From NCBI GenBank assembly GCA_040079935.1, contig JBEBJI010000007.1:1-64000 (forward strand): a stretch of 64,000 nucleotides of DNA, in the 5' to 3' direction. Under the pieces are notes generated by a model. The model saw only the letters and a list, made by a program, of their open reading frames with translations, was not told the origin of the DNA and searched no databases. This DNA is from Methylotenera_A sp040079935. Its GTDB lineage: Bacteria; Pseudomonadota; Gammaproteobacteria; Burkholderiales; Methylophilaceae. The position numbers and the translations under genes are program-made. This document shows, piece after piece, positions 35,115 through 43,775 of this stretch (position 1 is the stretch's first letter; every line of letters starts with the position of its first letter).

Positions 35115-35573
35115 CTATCGGTAGGCTCGATACTGTGGCAGTAAAAATTCCTGTATAGAAGCTCTTCTGCGGTCTTTGAGTAAACGTTTGTTGGCGTATT
35201 TCCTTCTGTTTTTAATCTCTTCCATATTTCTACGGTCTTTGCCCATGCGCCTATCATCATATTGCAATAAACTACACTCACATTTTTGCGCAAAACAGCC
35301 TTTCAAAGGCAATTTAGGCGCGTTATCAATTAGTATGGGTTTGGTTTGATATTCAAGCGCGCTTCTACACGAATTAATGCAGGCCTTGAATATCACGCAT
35401 CTAAATTGTGGTAAAAAAAGTGTAGCGTCAGATTCTTTCTCAATAACTTTTTTAAGTTTGGCTTCGGATTTAAAAGAAATCAGCCAGAAGCACACCGCAA
35501 TCAAAATAATCGCCGCAACTATTAAGTCCATAATAGCTAAGTTAGGTAAACCTAGGTTGGGCAAAGTAGTCAT
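35115..35573 (-). CDS. Small membrane protein with Cys motif and Arg-rich tail (paralogue 2)
   Basis: 152 residues, unassigned. An N-terminal hydrophobic helix (about 14-32) is followed by a charged linker, cysteines in FRCVIFKACINSC, LPLKGC and KCEC, then YDDRRMGKDRR and an Arg/Lys-rich tail. It is the diverged paralogue of the gene at 34327. The conserved cysteine spacing and the LPL-GC and DRR motifs show that both copies have been under selection after duplication. Metal or redox binding is possible but unproven. Confidence 0.58.
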   Translation of the reverse strand: MTTLPNLGLPNLAIMDLIVAAIILIAVCFWLISFKSEAKLKKVIEKESDATLFLPQFRCVIFKACINSCRSALEYQTKPILIDNAPKLPLKGCFAQKCECSLLQYDDRRMGKDRRNMEEIKNRRKYANKRLLKDRRRASIQEFLLPQYRAYR

Positions 35574-35649
35574 CGAAGCTGTCTTCTACTCTCTTAAACT
35601 TGCAAGGGTCTTGTAGATTACCTAAATTGGCAACATAAGTCTATAGCCC

Positions 35650-36114
35650 TTACAGCCCATTTTTATAGCCCATTTGTCGCCAAGCTTCGTAAAGCAATAC
35701 AGCCGCAGAGTTCGATAGATTCAAACTTCTACTTTCAGGCAACATTGGTAAGCGTAATCTAAATTCTGGCGCAAATTCATTGCGCATTTCTTCTGGCAAA
35801 CCACGTGTTTCGGGGCCAAACACAAATACATCGTCTGCTTTAAAACTTACTTTTGCATAGTTTTGGCTACCTTTGGTGGTGACTGCAAATAGGCGTTTAC
35901 CTTGCATAGCAACTTTAAAATCTGCCCAGTTTTTATGCAGCGTTAAATTTGCGTATTCGTGATAATCCAACCCTGCGCGTTTCAGTTGCTTGTCTTCCAG
36001 CTTAAAACCTAGTGGCTCAATCAAATGCAAAGCTGCACCTGTATTGGCACACAGGCGAATGATGTTGCCTGTGTTAGGTGGAATTTCGGGTTCAAAAAGG
36101 GCGATATGGAACAT
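35650..36114 (-). CDS. trmL: tRNA (cytidine/uridine-2'-O-)-methyltransferase TrmL
   Basis: A 154-residue SPOUT (trefoil-knot) methyltransferase that 2'-O-methylates the wobble base of certain tRNA-Leu isoacceptors. Motifs: PEIPPNTGNIIRLCANTGAA at 10-29, FGPETRGLP, and the knot LPMLPESRSLNLSNSAAVLLYEAWRQ at the C-terminus. The length is exactly that of the family. The start lies one base before the comF-like stop, so the two are probably co-transcribed. Confidence 0.94.
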   Translation of the reverse strand: MFHIALFEPEIPPNTGNIIRLCANTGAALHLIEPLGFKLEDKQLKRAGLDYHEYANLTLHKNWADFKVAMQGKRLFAVTTKGSQNYAKVSFKADDVFVFGPETRGLPEEMRNEFAPEFRLRLPMLPESRSLNLSNSAAVLLYEAWRQMGYKNGL

Positions 36115-36115
36115 A

Positions 36116-36856
36116 TTATTTGTGCGGCAAAGTTCTAGCGATTACCCAGCATTCTACATGGCTTGCGCCTGCTTTTTTGAGTGTTTTTGCGAGTTCGTTC
36201 AGGCTGGCGCCTGTAGTCATCACGTCATCGACAATGGCGATACGTTTGCCCTGAATTTGATTAAGTTTGCCGCCATATACGCTAAATACGCCTTTGATAT
36301 TTTTCACGCGCTCTTTCAGCCGTAAACTAGCCTGAGGCGGTGTGAGTTTTTGCCGAATCGCACTTTTATAATCTAGTTTTTCTTTGCCAAAAACCTTAGC
36401 AATTTCAAGTGCTTGGTTAAAGCCGCGCTCTTTGATGCGTGCGGGGTGCATGGGCATGGGGATAATCAAATCGACAGCTCCAATGTCAACTTTTTCACTT
36501 AACATCTGCCCAAAAAATGCATAAAGAGAAAGCATGTTGCCGTACTTGTAGCGTTGCATCATAGAATCTATCGGAAAATCATACAGAAATACGCTGTGCG
36601 TTGCATCAAAATCTGGCGGTGAACTGATGCAGCTTCCGCAAAGTTGATCGCTAGAAGTCAAGCCGCATTGCGGACAAGATGTTTTTGGATGCCAAGGAAG
36701 ATCATTTAGACATGCCCTGCAGACCGCATGAATATTGCCTCTCAATGCATCACTTTGAGCATCACAAAGCAAGCATTTTTGCTTAAATAATGTATTCACT
36801 AAACTGCTAAAATTTAACATATGATTATTTTTTAACCAATTGTTTAGTAGTTGCAT
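36116..36856 (-). CDS. comF: ComF family phosphoribosyltransferase-like protein
   Basis: A 246-residue ComF/GntX-type protein linked to DNA uptake or use in several bacteria. An N-terminal double zinc finger (CLLC...CRAC, then CPQCG...LCGSC) is followed by a type I PRTase fold with AIVDDVMTTGASLNEL near residue 205 and RNxQPL-like sequence replaced by QKLTPPQASL. The start is uncertain: ATG at 36856 or at 36820 (MLNFSSLVNTLF); neither has a good SD. It is divergent from bioB, as in many betaproteobacteria. Confidence 0.87.
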   Translation of the reverse strand: MQLLNNWLKNNHMLNFSSLVNTLFKQKCLLCDAQSDALRGNIHAVCRACLNDLPWHPKTSCPQCGLTSSDQLCGSCISSPPDFDATHSVFLYDFPIDSMMQRYKYGNMLSLYAFFGQMLSEKVDIGAVDLIIPMPMHPARIKERGFNQALEIAKVFGKEKLDYKSAIRQKLTPPQASLRLKERVKNIKGVFSVYGGKLNQIQGKRIAIVDDVMTTGASLNELAKTLKKAGASHVECWVIARTLPHK

Positions 36857-36880
36857 AATTTTTACTTTACAGCTTATAAT
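36851..36880 (+). promoter_or_regulatory. Sigma-70 type promoter of the biotin operon
   Basis: TTGCAT (36851-36856), 18 bases, then TATAAT (36875-36880), leaving about 60 bases of leader before bioB. The sequence around the -10 box (36874-36892) is an exact 19-base copy of 28656-28674. I see no convincing BirA operator. Confidence 0.55.
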
Positions 36881-36946
36881 TTAGGTTAAAATAATCAACT
36901 AAACTAGTGACTTAACTCGATATTTAGCCACGTAAAAGGATAGAAC

Positions 36947-37951
36947 ATGTTAGAAACTGCCCAAGAATCTATTATAAACACAGACGCGCTAAAAGCTTGT
37001 AAATCTGATGTCGTTACAATAAATCGTTGGAGCGTAGATGAAATTGTGGCTTTGTTTGAGCTTCCGTTTAGCGATTTGATGTACAAAGCGCAGACGATTC
37101 ACAGAGAAAATCACAATCCAAATGCAGTGCAAGTAAGCACGCTTTTGTCCATTAAAACAGGTGGTTGCAGTGAGGATTGCGGTTATTGCCCACAAGCTGC
37201 GCGCTACCACACCGAAGTCGAAGATGAGCCGCTGATGGCGCTGGATGATGTAGTGAAATCCGCGCAAGAAGCTAAAGATAATGGCGCTAGCCGCTTTTGC
37301 ATGGGCGCAGCTTGGCGTGGTCCCAAACAGCGTGATTTGGAGCCTGTGTTGAAAATGATTGCCGAAGTTAAAGCCATGGGTTTAGAAACTTGCGCGACAC
37401 TTGGAATGTTAAAAGAAGGTCAAGCTGAGCAGTTAAAAGACGCAGGGCTGGATTATTACAACCACAATTTGGATACAGCCCCAGAATTTTATGGTGATGT
37501 GATTACGACGCGCACCTATCAAGATAGGCTAGAGACCTTAAAGCGGGTGCGTAGCGTCGATATTAACGTGTGTAGCGGCGGTATTATTGGTATGGGCGAA
37601 TCGCGCAATCAGCGCGCAGGCTTGTTGGCACAACTGGCGAACATGGAACGTCCGCCTGAAAGCGTGCCGATTAATTTGCTGACACAGGTAGAAGGTACGC
37701 CGCTGCATGGCACAGAAGAGCTCGACCAAATTGAGTTTGTGCGTACCATTGCCGCCGCGCGCATCACCATGCCAACTAGCTTTGTGCGCCTTTCGGCGGG
37801 TCGCCAAAGCATGAATGAAGGCATTCAGGCACTATGTTTTTTAGCAGGCGCGAACAGTATTTTTTATGGTGAAAAACTGTTGACGACTGGCAACCCAGAA
37901 GCGGAAACAGACCAAAAATTATTTGCTAAATTGGGCATTAAGAAAATTTAA
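36947..37951 (+). CDS. bioB: Biotin synthase
   Basis: A radical SAM enzyme that inserts sulfur into dethiobiotin. The 4Fe-4S SAM cluster cysteines are C74, C78 and C81 (GGCSEDCGYCPQ). CMGAAWRGP, YNHNLDT and the C-terminal motif FLAGANSIFYGEKLLTT are all present, so both clusters can be built. 334 residues, typical. The last base is shared with the bioF ATG, and five genes follow head to tail in the order bioB-F-H-C-D. Confidence 0.97.
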   Translation: MLETAQESIINTDALKACKSDVVTINRWSVDEIVALFELPFSDLMYKAQTIHRENHNPNAVQVSTLLSIKTGGCSEDCGYCPQAARYHTEVEDEPLMALDDVVKSAQEAKDNGASRFCMGAAWRGPKQRDLEPVLKMIAEVKAMGLETCATLGMLKEGQAEQLKDAGLDYYNHNLDTAPEFYGDVITTRTYQDRLETLKRVRSVDINVCSGGIIGMGESRNQRAGLLAQLANMERPPESVPINLLTQVEGTPLHGTEELDQIEFVRTIAAARITMPTSFVRLSAGRQSMNEGIQALCFLAGANSIFYGEKLLTTGNPEAETDQKLFAKLGIKKI

Positions 37952-39111
37952 TGTTGACTGCACTACAAGCCGAACTCGAGCAACGCAAAGCGAACGGCCT
38001 GCTACGTCAACGCAGGTTGTTGGATTCGCCTCAGGCCGAATATATCGTCGCCAACGATAAAAAATATTTATCATTTTGTAGCAACGATTATTTGGGTTTG
38101 GCGAATCATCCAGCACTGATAGCGACTATGCAAGCTGCGGCGGGCGATTCGGGCGTGGGTAGCGGCGCATCAAATTTGATTACAGGTCATCATCGATATC
38201 ACGATGAACTTGAGAAAAAGCTGGCAAAGTTTGTTGGTTTGCCAACTGCCTTGGTTTTTAGCACAGGTTATATGGCCAATATTGGCGTGTTGGGCGCGTT
38301 AGTGGGACGCGGCGATGCAATTTTTGCAGACAAGCTCAACCATGCTTGTTTAAATGATGGCGGCTATTATTCGCTGGCAGAGTTTCACCGTTTTGCGCAT
38401 AATGATGTGGTGGCACTTGAAAATTTGCTAAAAGTGAGCACGGCAAACCATAAATTAATTGCAGTGGATGCAGTGTTTAGTATGGATGGCGATATCGCGC
38501 CGATACCCGAATATTTAGCCCTATGCGAAAAGTACGATGCGTATCTTTATGTGGATGACGCGCACGGTTTCGGTGTGCTGGGCGCGCATGGCGAGGGCAG
38601 TTTAAGTCATTTTGATTTGAAGTCGCCACGCATTATTTATATGGCGACTTTAGGCAAAGCGGCGGGTGTCGCGGGCGCATTCGTGGCGGGCGAACAGGTG
38701 GTGATTGATTACTTGATTCAAACTGCAAAAAGTTATGTGTACAGTACGCCAGCGCCGCCGGCACTTTCTGCAACTTTAATTAAATCGGTGAATTTAATTG
38801 AACAGGGTGATGATTTGCGCGCGCATTTGCAGCATTTAATTGCGACTTTAAAGCAAAATTTACACTTAAAAAAGTGGCAATTGATGTCTTCTATTACTGC
38901 TGTGCAACCTTTGCTGATAGGCAGCAACCATGCAGCGCTTGCGCTAAGTGAATACTTACAAAAACAGGGTATTTTGGTGCCGGCGATACGTCCGCCAACA
39001 GTGCCTGTGAACACGGCGCGTTTGCGGATTTCGCTATCTGCCGCACACAGTGAAAATGATGTATTAAAATTAGCTGAAATGTTAAATCAAGCTGAAAGTG
39101 AACTCGCATGA
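37951..39111 (+). CDS. bioF: 8-amino-7-oxononanoate synthase
   Basis: A PLP-dependent alpha-oxoamine synthase that condenses pimeloyl-ACP/CoA with alanine. The 386 residues carry SNDYLGLANHP, GSGASNLITGHH, VDDAHGFGVLG and the Schiff-base lysine K236 in ATLGKAAGVAGAF. It overlaps bioB by one base and bioH by four bases (ATGA), which indicates a tightly coupled operon. Confidence 0.96.
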   Translation: MLTALQAELEQRKANGLLRQRRLLDSPQAEYIVANDKKYLSFCSNDYLGLANHPALIATMQAAAGDSGVGSGASNLITGHHRYHDELEKKLAKFVGLPTALVFSTGYMANIGVLGALVGRGDAIFADKLNHACLNDGGYYSLAEFHRFAHNDVVALENLLKVSTANHKLIAVDAVFSMDGDIAPIPEYLALCEKYDAYLYVDDAHGFGVLGAHGEGSLSHFDLKSPRIIYMATLGKAAGVAGAFVAGEQVVIDYLIQTAKSYVYSTPAPPALSATLIKSVNLIEQGDDLRAHLQHLIATLKQNLHLKKWQLMSSITAVQPLLIGSNHAALALSEYLQKQGILVPAIRPPTVPVNTARLRISLSAAHSENDVLKLAEMLNQAESELA

Positions 39112-39878
39112 ATTCTCACGTAGAAATAATCGGTCAGGGCCAGCCGCTCGTCATGCTTCACGGTTGGGGCATGCACAGCGGCGTTTGGCATCCTTTAGTT
39201 AAACGCCTAGCACAGCATTATTTGCTGTATTTAATCGATTTGCCTGGCATGGGCGGTAGTCGGCCGATTGAGCCTTATCATTTGCATTCAATTGCGGACG
39301 AGGTCGCGCAAGTAATGCCTGGCGTTTCGGACGTAGTCGGCTGGTCACTCGGCGGTTTGGTGGCCCAACGCATTGCGCTCAATCAGCCAGATCGTATTCG
39401 GCGCTTGGTGTTGGTGAGCTCAACGCCGAAATTCGTGAGTAGTCCAGATTGGCAAGCGGGCGTTGACCCTGCTAATTTCAGCGCATTTGCCGAGAGCGTC
39501 AATCACGATTACAAAGCGACCATTTTGCAATTTTTAACCCTGCAATGCATGAAAGCCAAAGATTCGCGCGACACCATTAAGCAATTGCGCAAAATATTTG
39601 AAACAAAACCCACGCCCACGCAAACCACGCTGCAGCGTGCGCTACGCATACTTGTCGAGTCGGACATTCGCGAAGAAATCTCCAATATTCGCAAACCTAC
39701 GCTGCTGATACATGGTGATCGCGATACGCTGGCGCCAGTACAAGCCGCGCATTGGATGATGCAGCATTTGCCGATTGGCTTTTTGCGCGTGATTTCTGGC
39801 GCTGCACATGCACCATTTCTATCGCATAGCGAGCAATTTATCGAAACACTCAATCAGTTTCTAGAACCTCAAGTATAA
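39108..39878 (+). CDS. bioH: Pimeloyl-ACP methyl ester carboxylesterase
   Basis: An alpha/beta hydrolase that removes the methyl protecting group from pimeloyl-ACP methyl ester. The 256 residues contain the oxyanion region LHGWGMHSGVW (18-28), nucleophile S80 in GWSLGGL, catalytic Asp in HGDRDTLAP and His in GAAHAPFLSH. It sits between bioF and bioC and overlaps bioF by four bases. Presence of both bioC and bioH shows the E. coli-type pathway for making the pimeloyl moiety. Confidence 0.95.
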   Translation: MNSHVEIIGQGQPLVMLHGWGMHSGVWHPLVKRLAQHYLLYLIDLPGMGGSRPIEPYHLHSIADEVAQVMPGVSDVVGWSLGGLVAQRIALNQPDRIRRLVLVSSTPKFVSSPDWQAGVDPANFSAFAESVNHDYKATILQFLTLQCMKAKDSRDTIKQLRKIFETKPTPTQTTLQRALRILVESDIREEISNIRKPTLLIHGDRDTLAPVQAAHWMMQHLPIGFLRVISGAAHAPFLSHSEQFIETLNQFLEPQV

Positions 39879-39889
39879 GTGCCGCAAGT

Positions 39890-40753
39890 ATGATTGATGA
39901 ATATTTAATAGACAAAGCGCGCGTGCGCGCTTCGTTTAACCGAGCTGCCAATACTTACGACGCGGCAGCTGTGCTGCAAAAACAAGTACGCGAGGAAATG
40001 TTAAGCCGATTGGACTTGGTGAAGATTGCTCCACAAGCCATACTGGATGCGGGCTGTGGTACGGGACATGGTAGCTTTGGTTTGCAAAAACGCTTTAGAA
40101 GCGCGCAAGTTTATTCGCTGGATATTGCGCTGAATATGTTGCAGCAAGCCCAGTTGCAACGACCATTTCTACAAAAAATTCTGAATAAACAACAGCTACT
40201 TTGCGCGGATATTGAAAGCTTGCCGATTGTCAGCGACAGCATGGATTTGGCGTGGTCAAATTTGGCGTTGCAATGGTGCAACGATTTAGATGCCGCTTTT
40301 GCCGAGGTTGCGCGCGTGTTGCAGCCAGAATCTTTGTTTGTATTTAGCACGTTTGGGCCAGATACGCTCAAAGAGTTACGTGCAGCTACAAGTAATGGTC
40401 ATACGCATGTCAGTCGATTTATCGATATGCACGACATTGGCGACGCTTTAATTCGCGCAGGTTTCAGCACTCCAGTGCTAGATGTGGAGCATTACACGCT
40501 GACTTACGATAACGTAAAAGGTGTGATGAAAGATTTAAAAAATATAGGTGCGCATAACGCGACGCAAGGACGTGCGCGCGGTTTGCAAGGCAAAGGTTTC
40601 TTAAGCAATTTAACGCAACAATACGAGCAGTTTCGCACAAATAATAAGCTTCCAGCTACATTTGAAGTTGTTTATGGGCATGCCTGGAAGGTAGTATCCA
40701 TGCGGCCTGCAGGGCAGGACTTTTCGCCAATTACGTTTAAAAAAAGAGCATGA
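39890..40753 (+). CDS. bioC: Malonyl-ACP O-methyltransferase
   Basis: A SAM-dependent methyltransferase that masks malonyl-ACP as the methyl ester, so that fatty-acid enzymes elongate it to pimeloyl. 287 residues: RASFNRAANTYDAAAVLQKQV near residues 13-33 is the BioC signature, and ILDAGCGTGHGS (about 49-60) is SAM motif I. It lies 11 bases after bioH and overlaps bioD by four bases. Confidence 0.95.
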   Translation: MIDEYLIDKARVRASFNRAANTYDAAAVLQKQVREEMLSRLDLVKIAPQAILDAGCGTGHGSFGLQKRFRSAQVYSLDIALNMLQQAQLQRPFLQKILNKQQLLCADIESLPIVSDSMDLAWSNLALQWCNDLDAAFAEVARVLQPESLFVFSTFGPDTLKELRAATSNGHTHVSRFIDMHDIGDALIRAGFSTPVLDVEHYTLTYDNVKGVMKDLKNIGAHNATQGRARGLQGKGFLSNLTQQYEQFRTNNKLPATFEVVYGHAWKVVSMRPAGQDFSPITFKKRA

Positions 40754-41376
40754 AACAAGCTTTTTTTATTACAGGAACCGACACCAATGTAGGTAAAACT
40801 TATGTTGCGTGCAAACTTATTCAGCAATACGTTTCGCAAGGTTACAAAGTGGTGGGAATGAAGCCAGTGGCAGCGGGTGGCGAGTTGGTGGATGGAAAAT
40901 GGTTGAACGACGATGTGCTAAAACTGGAAGCCGCCAGCAATGTAAAAGCACCGCGCGAACTCGTAAACCCATATAGCTTTAAAGAGGCGATTGCTCCGCA
41001 CATTGCGGCAGAAAATGCAGACGCCGAAATTAAAATAGAAGTCATACAACAAGCATTTAAGAGTCTTGTAGACATGGCGGATATTGTGATTGTAGAAGGC
41101 GCGGGTGGCTTTTTAGTGCCTATAAATAACAAAGAAAGTATGGCAGATTTAGCCGTAACGCTGAATATTCCTGTGATTTTGGTGGTCGGCATGAAGCTCG
41201 GTTGCATCAATCATACTTTGCTCACAGTAGAAGCAATTCAAGCACGCAATTTAAATTTACATGGCTGGGTTGCCAACAATATCGAGCCTGACATGGCTTT
41301 TTGCGATGAAAATATTGCTACAATCGCGCAAAAAATACACATGAATTGCTTAGAAAATTATTTGTATAGTTTATGA
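40750..41376 (+). CDS. bioD: Dethiobiotin synthetase
   Basis: An ATP-dependent carboxylase that closes the ureido ring to form dethiobiotin. The P-loop GTDTNVGKT is at 9-17, with MKPVAAGG and VEGAGGFLVPIN further on. 208 residues. It ends the bio operon and runs 19 bases into the 3' end of the convergent nadD. bioA is not in this window. Confidence 0.95.
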   Translation: MKQAFFITGTDTNVGKTYVACKLIQQYVSQGYKVVGMKPVAAGGELVDGKWLNDDVLKLEAASNVKAPRELVNPYSFKEAIAPHIAAENADAEIKIEVIQQAFKSLVDMADIVIVEGAGGFLVPINNKESMADLAVTLNIPVILVVGMKLGCINHTLLTVEAIQARNLNLHGWVANNIEPDMAFCDENIATIAQKIHMNCLENYLYSL

Positions 41377-42002
41377 GTGGCTATATATTCAATCACATTG
41401 TAGGGCATTAAATAGCGCGCACTTTGGCCTGATTTTAAGGCTTCTCGAATTTTAGTGGCAGAAATATCCAGCGGCGTAATGGCCTGCATATGAATGTAAC
41501 CTGATGATTTTTCTAATAAATCATCCATATTTTCGGTGTAATTGTCTTGTAAAAAGGTGGCAAGTTCATCGGGTAACTTTGGCTGGTTTTCTGCATTTGG
41601 TCGTTGCACCAAAATAATGTGACAGTGATCGAGCAATTCGTGCCAGCGATGCCAAGTATTGAGTTTCACAAACGCATCGCTGCCCATCACCCAGCAAAGC
41701 GAAGCCTCTTGGCCCAGCTCTTCGCGTAGAGAAACCAGCGTGTCAAAAGTGTAAGAAGAGCCCGTGCGCGCCAATTCGCGCGTATCTAGTTTGAATAGCG
41801 GATTGTTGCAAATGGCCAGTTCCACCATGGCAGCACGATGCCCAGCAGAAACTTCGGGTGCGGGTTTGTGTGGCGGATTCGCAGCAGGAATAAAGCGCAT
41901 CTCGTTAAAATTGAGTGCGGCCGCCAGCTCTTGCGCCGCGCGCAAATGGCCGTAATGAATGGGATTGAATGTGCCACCCAAAAGTCCGATGAGCTTACGC
42001 AT
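41358..42002 (-). CDS. nadD: Nicotinate-nucleotide adenylyltransferase
   Basis: The enzyme adenylylates nicotinate mononucleotide to deamido-NAD in NAD biosynthesis. It has the nucleotidyltransferase motif GGTFNPIHYGH (9-19), VMGSDAFVKLNTW and the C-terminal ISATKIREAL. 214 residues. It is the last gene of the leuS-lptE-holA-proA operon, overlaps the upstream membrane-protein gene by eight bases, and converges with a 19-base overlap on bioD. The usual next gene rsfS is not here. Confidence 0.95.
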   Translation of the reverse strand: MRKLIGLLGGTFNPIHYGHLRAAQELAAALNFNEMRFIPAANPPHKPAPEVSAGHRAAMVELAICNNPLFKLDTRELARTGSSYTFDTLVSLREELGQEASLCWVMGSDAFVKLNTWHRWHELLDHCHIILVQRPNAENQPKLPDELATFLQDNYTENMDDLLEKSSGYIHMQAITPLDISATKIREALKSGQSARYLMPYNVIEYIATHKLYK

Positions 42003-42483
42003 TTAGTTGGCGGCGTTTTTGACGACGACGGAAATAAAATAGCAAGATGATGCCCGCTACATTGGGAAACCAAATATACCAATGCGACCAAGGAATGCCA
42101 TCGATTTTAAAGTCAGAAATTGGCCAAAAGATGGGCGTGGGAAAGTACTTAAACGAGTGAAATGGAAAATCTAGCACAATATGAAACGGCCAGCCTAGCA
42201 TCGCAAAGGCAATGGTTTTGCGCCATAGCGCTACCAAACCAATGACCGTAAGACTTACCACAAAGCTGTGACCAAAGGCGTAGCTGGTAAAAAGCCAATT
42301 TGGCAAGCTGGCGATTGGTGGCGGACCTGGCTGCCAAGTACCACTGAACATATTGGTGACAGTAAAAATACCAAACGAGATTAAATCGGGCATCGCGCCA
42401 AAAAATAGCGCCAACGCAGCATAACGTTTATATTTATAGCCAAATAGGCCGTAGCCCCAAAGCGCGTGGCTTAAGGTATCCAA
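41995..42483 (-). CDS. Predicted membrane protein (YdjM/DUF457-like)
   Basis: A 162-residue integral membrane protein with about four helices. MDTLSHALWGYGLFG at the N-terminus and LGWPFHIVLDFPFHS in the middle give the spaced His/Asp pattern (H6, HxxxD) of the YdjM-like group of predicted membrane-bound metal-dependent hydrolases. Activity unknown. It sits between proA and nadD and overlaps nadD by eight bases, so it is part of that operon; this insertion is not in the usual proA-nadD order. Confidence 0.65.
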   Translation of the reverse strand: MDTLSHALWGYGLFGYKYKRYAALALFFGAMPDLISFGIFTVTNMFSGTWQPGPPPIASLPNWLFTSYAFGHSFVVSLTVIGLVALWRKTIAFAMLGWPFHIVLDFPFHSFKYFPTPIFWPISDFKIDGIPWSHWYIWFPNVAGIILLFYFRRRQKRRQLNA

Positions 42484-42485
42484 AC

Positions 42486-43751
42486 TTATGCTCTCACTTG
42501 ACCGTCGCCCAGCACGATGTACTTAAGCGATGTTAAGCCTTCTAAACCCACAGGGCCGCGCGCGTGCAGCTTGTCAGTGGAGATGCCGATTTCTGCACCT
42601 AAGCCATATTCAAAGCCATCGGCAAAGCGGGTAGAAGCATTCACCATGACCGAGCTAGAATCCACTTCGCGCAAAAACTTACGTGCTGAAGTGTAATTTT
42701 CAGTCACGATAGTTTCGGTGTGTTGGCTAGAATATTGGTTGATGTGTGTAATCGCTTCATCCACGCCGCTCACCACTTTGCACGAGATAATCGCCGCCAA
42801 ATACTCGGTGTAATAATCTTCTTCCGTTGCAGCTTTTGCGGACTTTATTAACGCACAAGTTTCTGCGCAACCGCGTATTTCAATGCCTCTGGAAGCCAAC
42901 ATTGACGACAGTGCTGGCAGCATGCTTTTGGCGACAGAACGCGCCACCAACAAAGATTCTGCCGTATTGCAAGTGCCTAGTCGTTGCGCTTTGCTGTTCT
43001 CTAAAATGCGCACGGCTTTGTCCAAATCGGCATCGTCGTCCACATACACGTGGCAATTGCCGTCTAAATGTTTGATGACAGGAATGCGTGCGTCGTTGGA
43101 AATACGCTCGATTAAACTTTTGCCGCCGCGTGGCACAATCACATCCACATATTGCTTCATGGTGATGAGCTCGCCCACGGCCGCGCGGTCGGTGGTTTCG
43201 ACTACTTGCACGGCAGATTTAGGCAAACCAGCTTTTTCTAAGCCTTCATGCACGAGCTTTGCCAAAGCTTGATTGCAGTGAATCGCCTCGCTACCCCCAC
43301 GCAAAATTGCCGCGTTGCCAGATTTAATGCATAACCCAGCCGCGTCCGCAGTCACGTTTGGACGTGCTTCGTAAATAATGCCGATAACGCCCAAAGGTAC
43401 GCGCATTTTGCCAACTTGAATGCCGCTAGGCATATATTTAAAATCCGTCATTTCGCCGATTGGGTCGGCTAATGCGGCGATTTGCTGCAAACCTTCCGCC
43501 ATCGCGTTGATAGATTTTTCGGTGAGTGTGAGTCTGTCCAACATGGCTTCATCTAAACCTGCTGCTTTAGCCGCGTCACAATCTTGTTTATTGGCGCTTA
43601 ATAGTGCAGATTTCTCTAGCAAAATTGCGCTTGCGATAAAGTTTAACGCTTGATTTTTTGCGTTGGTATCGGCCGCAGCCATCGCCCGCGAAGCAGCGCG
43701 CGCTGCAATGCCAACCTTTTGCATATAATCTTTGATGTCCATAATTGCCAT
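42486..43751 (-). CDS. proA: Gamma-glutamyl phosphate reductase
   Basis: An aldehyde-dehydrogenase-fold enzyme that reduces gamma-glutamyl phosphate to the semialdehyde in proline synthesis. The 421 residues carry VPLGVIGIIYEARPNVT, KSGNAAILRGGSEA, IVPRGGKSL and catalytic C261 in GTCNTAESLL. It is preceded by holA (24-base gap) and followed two bases later by the YdjM-like gene. proB is not in this window. Confidence 0.96.
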   Translation of the reverse strand: MAIMDIKDYMQKVGIAARAASRAMAAADTNAKNQALNFIASAILLEKSALLSANKQDCDAAKAAGLDEAMLDRLTLTEKSINAMAEGLQQIAALADPIGEMTDFKYMPSGIQVGKMRVPLGVIGIIYEARPNVTADAAGLCIKSGNAAILRGGSEAIHCNQALAKLVHEGLEKAGLPKSAVQVVETTDRAAVGELITMKQYVDVIVPRGGKSLIERISNDARIPVIKHLDGNCHVYVDDDADLDKAVRILENSKAQRLGTCNTAESLLVARSVAKSMLPALSSMLASRGIEIRGCAETCALIKSAKAATEEDYYTEYLAAIISCKVVSGVDEAITHINQYSSQHTETIVTENYTSARKFLREVDSSSVMVNASTRFADGFEYGLGAEIGISTDKLHARGPVGLEGLTSLKYIVLGDGQVRA

Positions 43752-43775
43752 TATACGGTTTTGCGAAAGACTAAA

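Noticed and set aside
36857..36946. BirA (biotin) operator ahead of bioB
   Set aside because: Only an imperfect GGTTAA-like half site is visible; no paired TTGTAAACC / GGTTTACAA dyad with the usual spacing.
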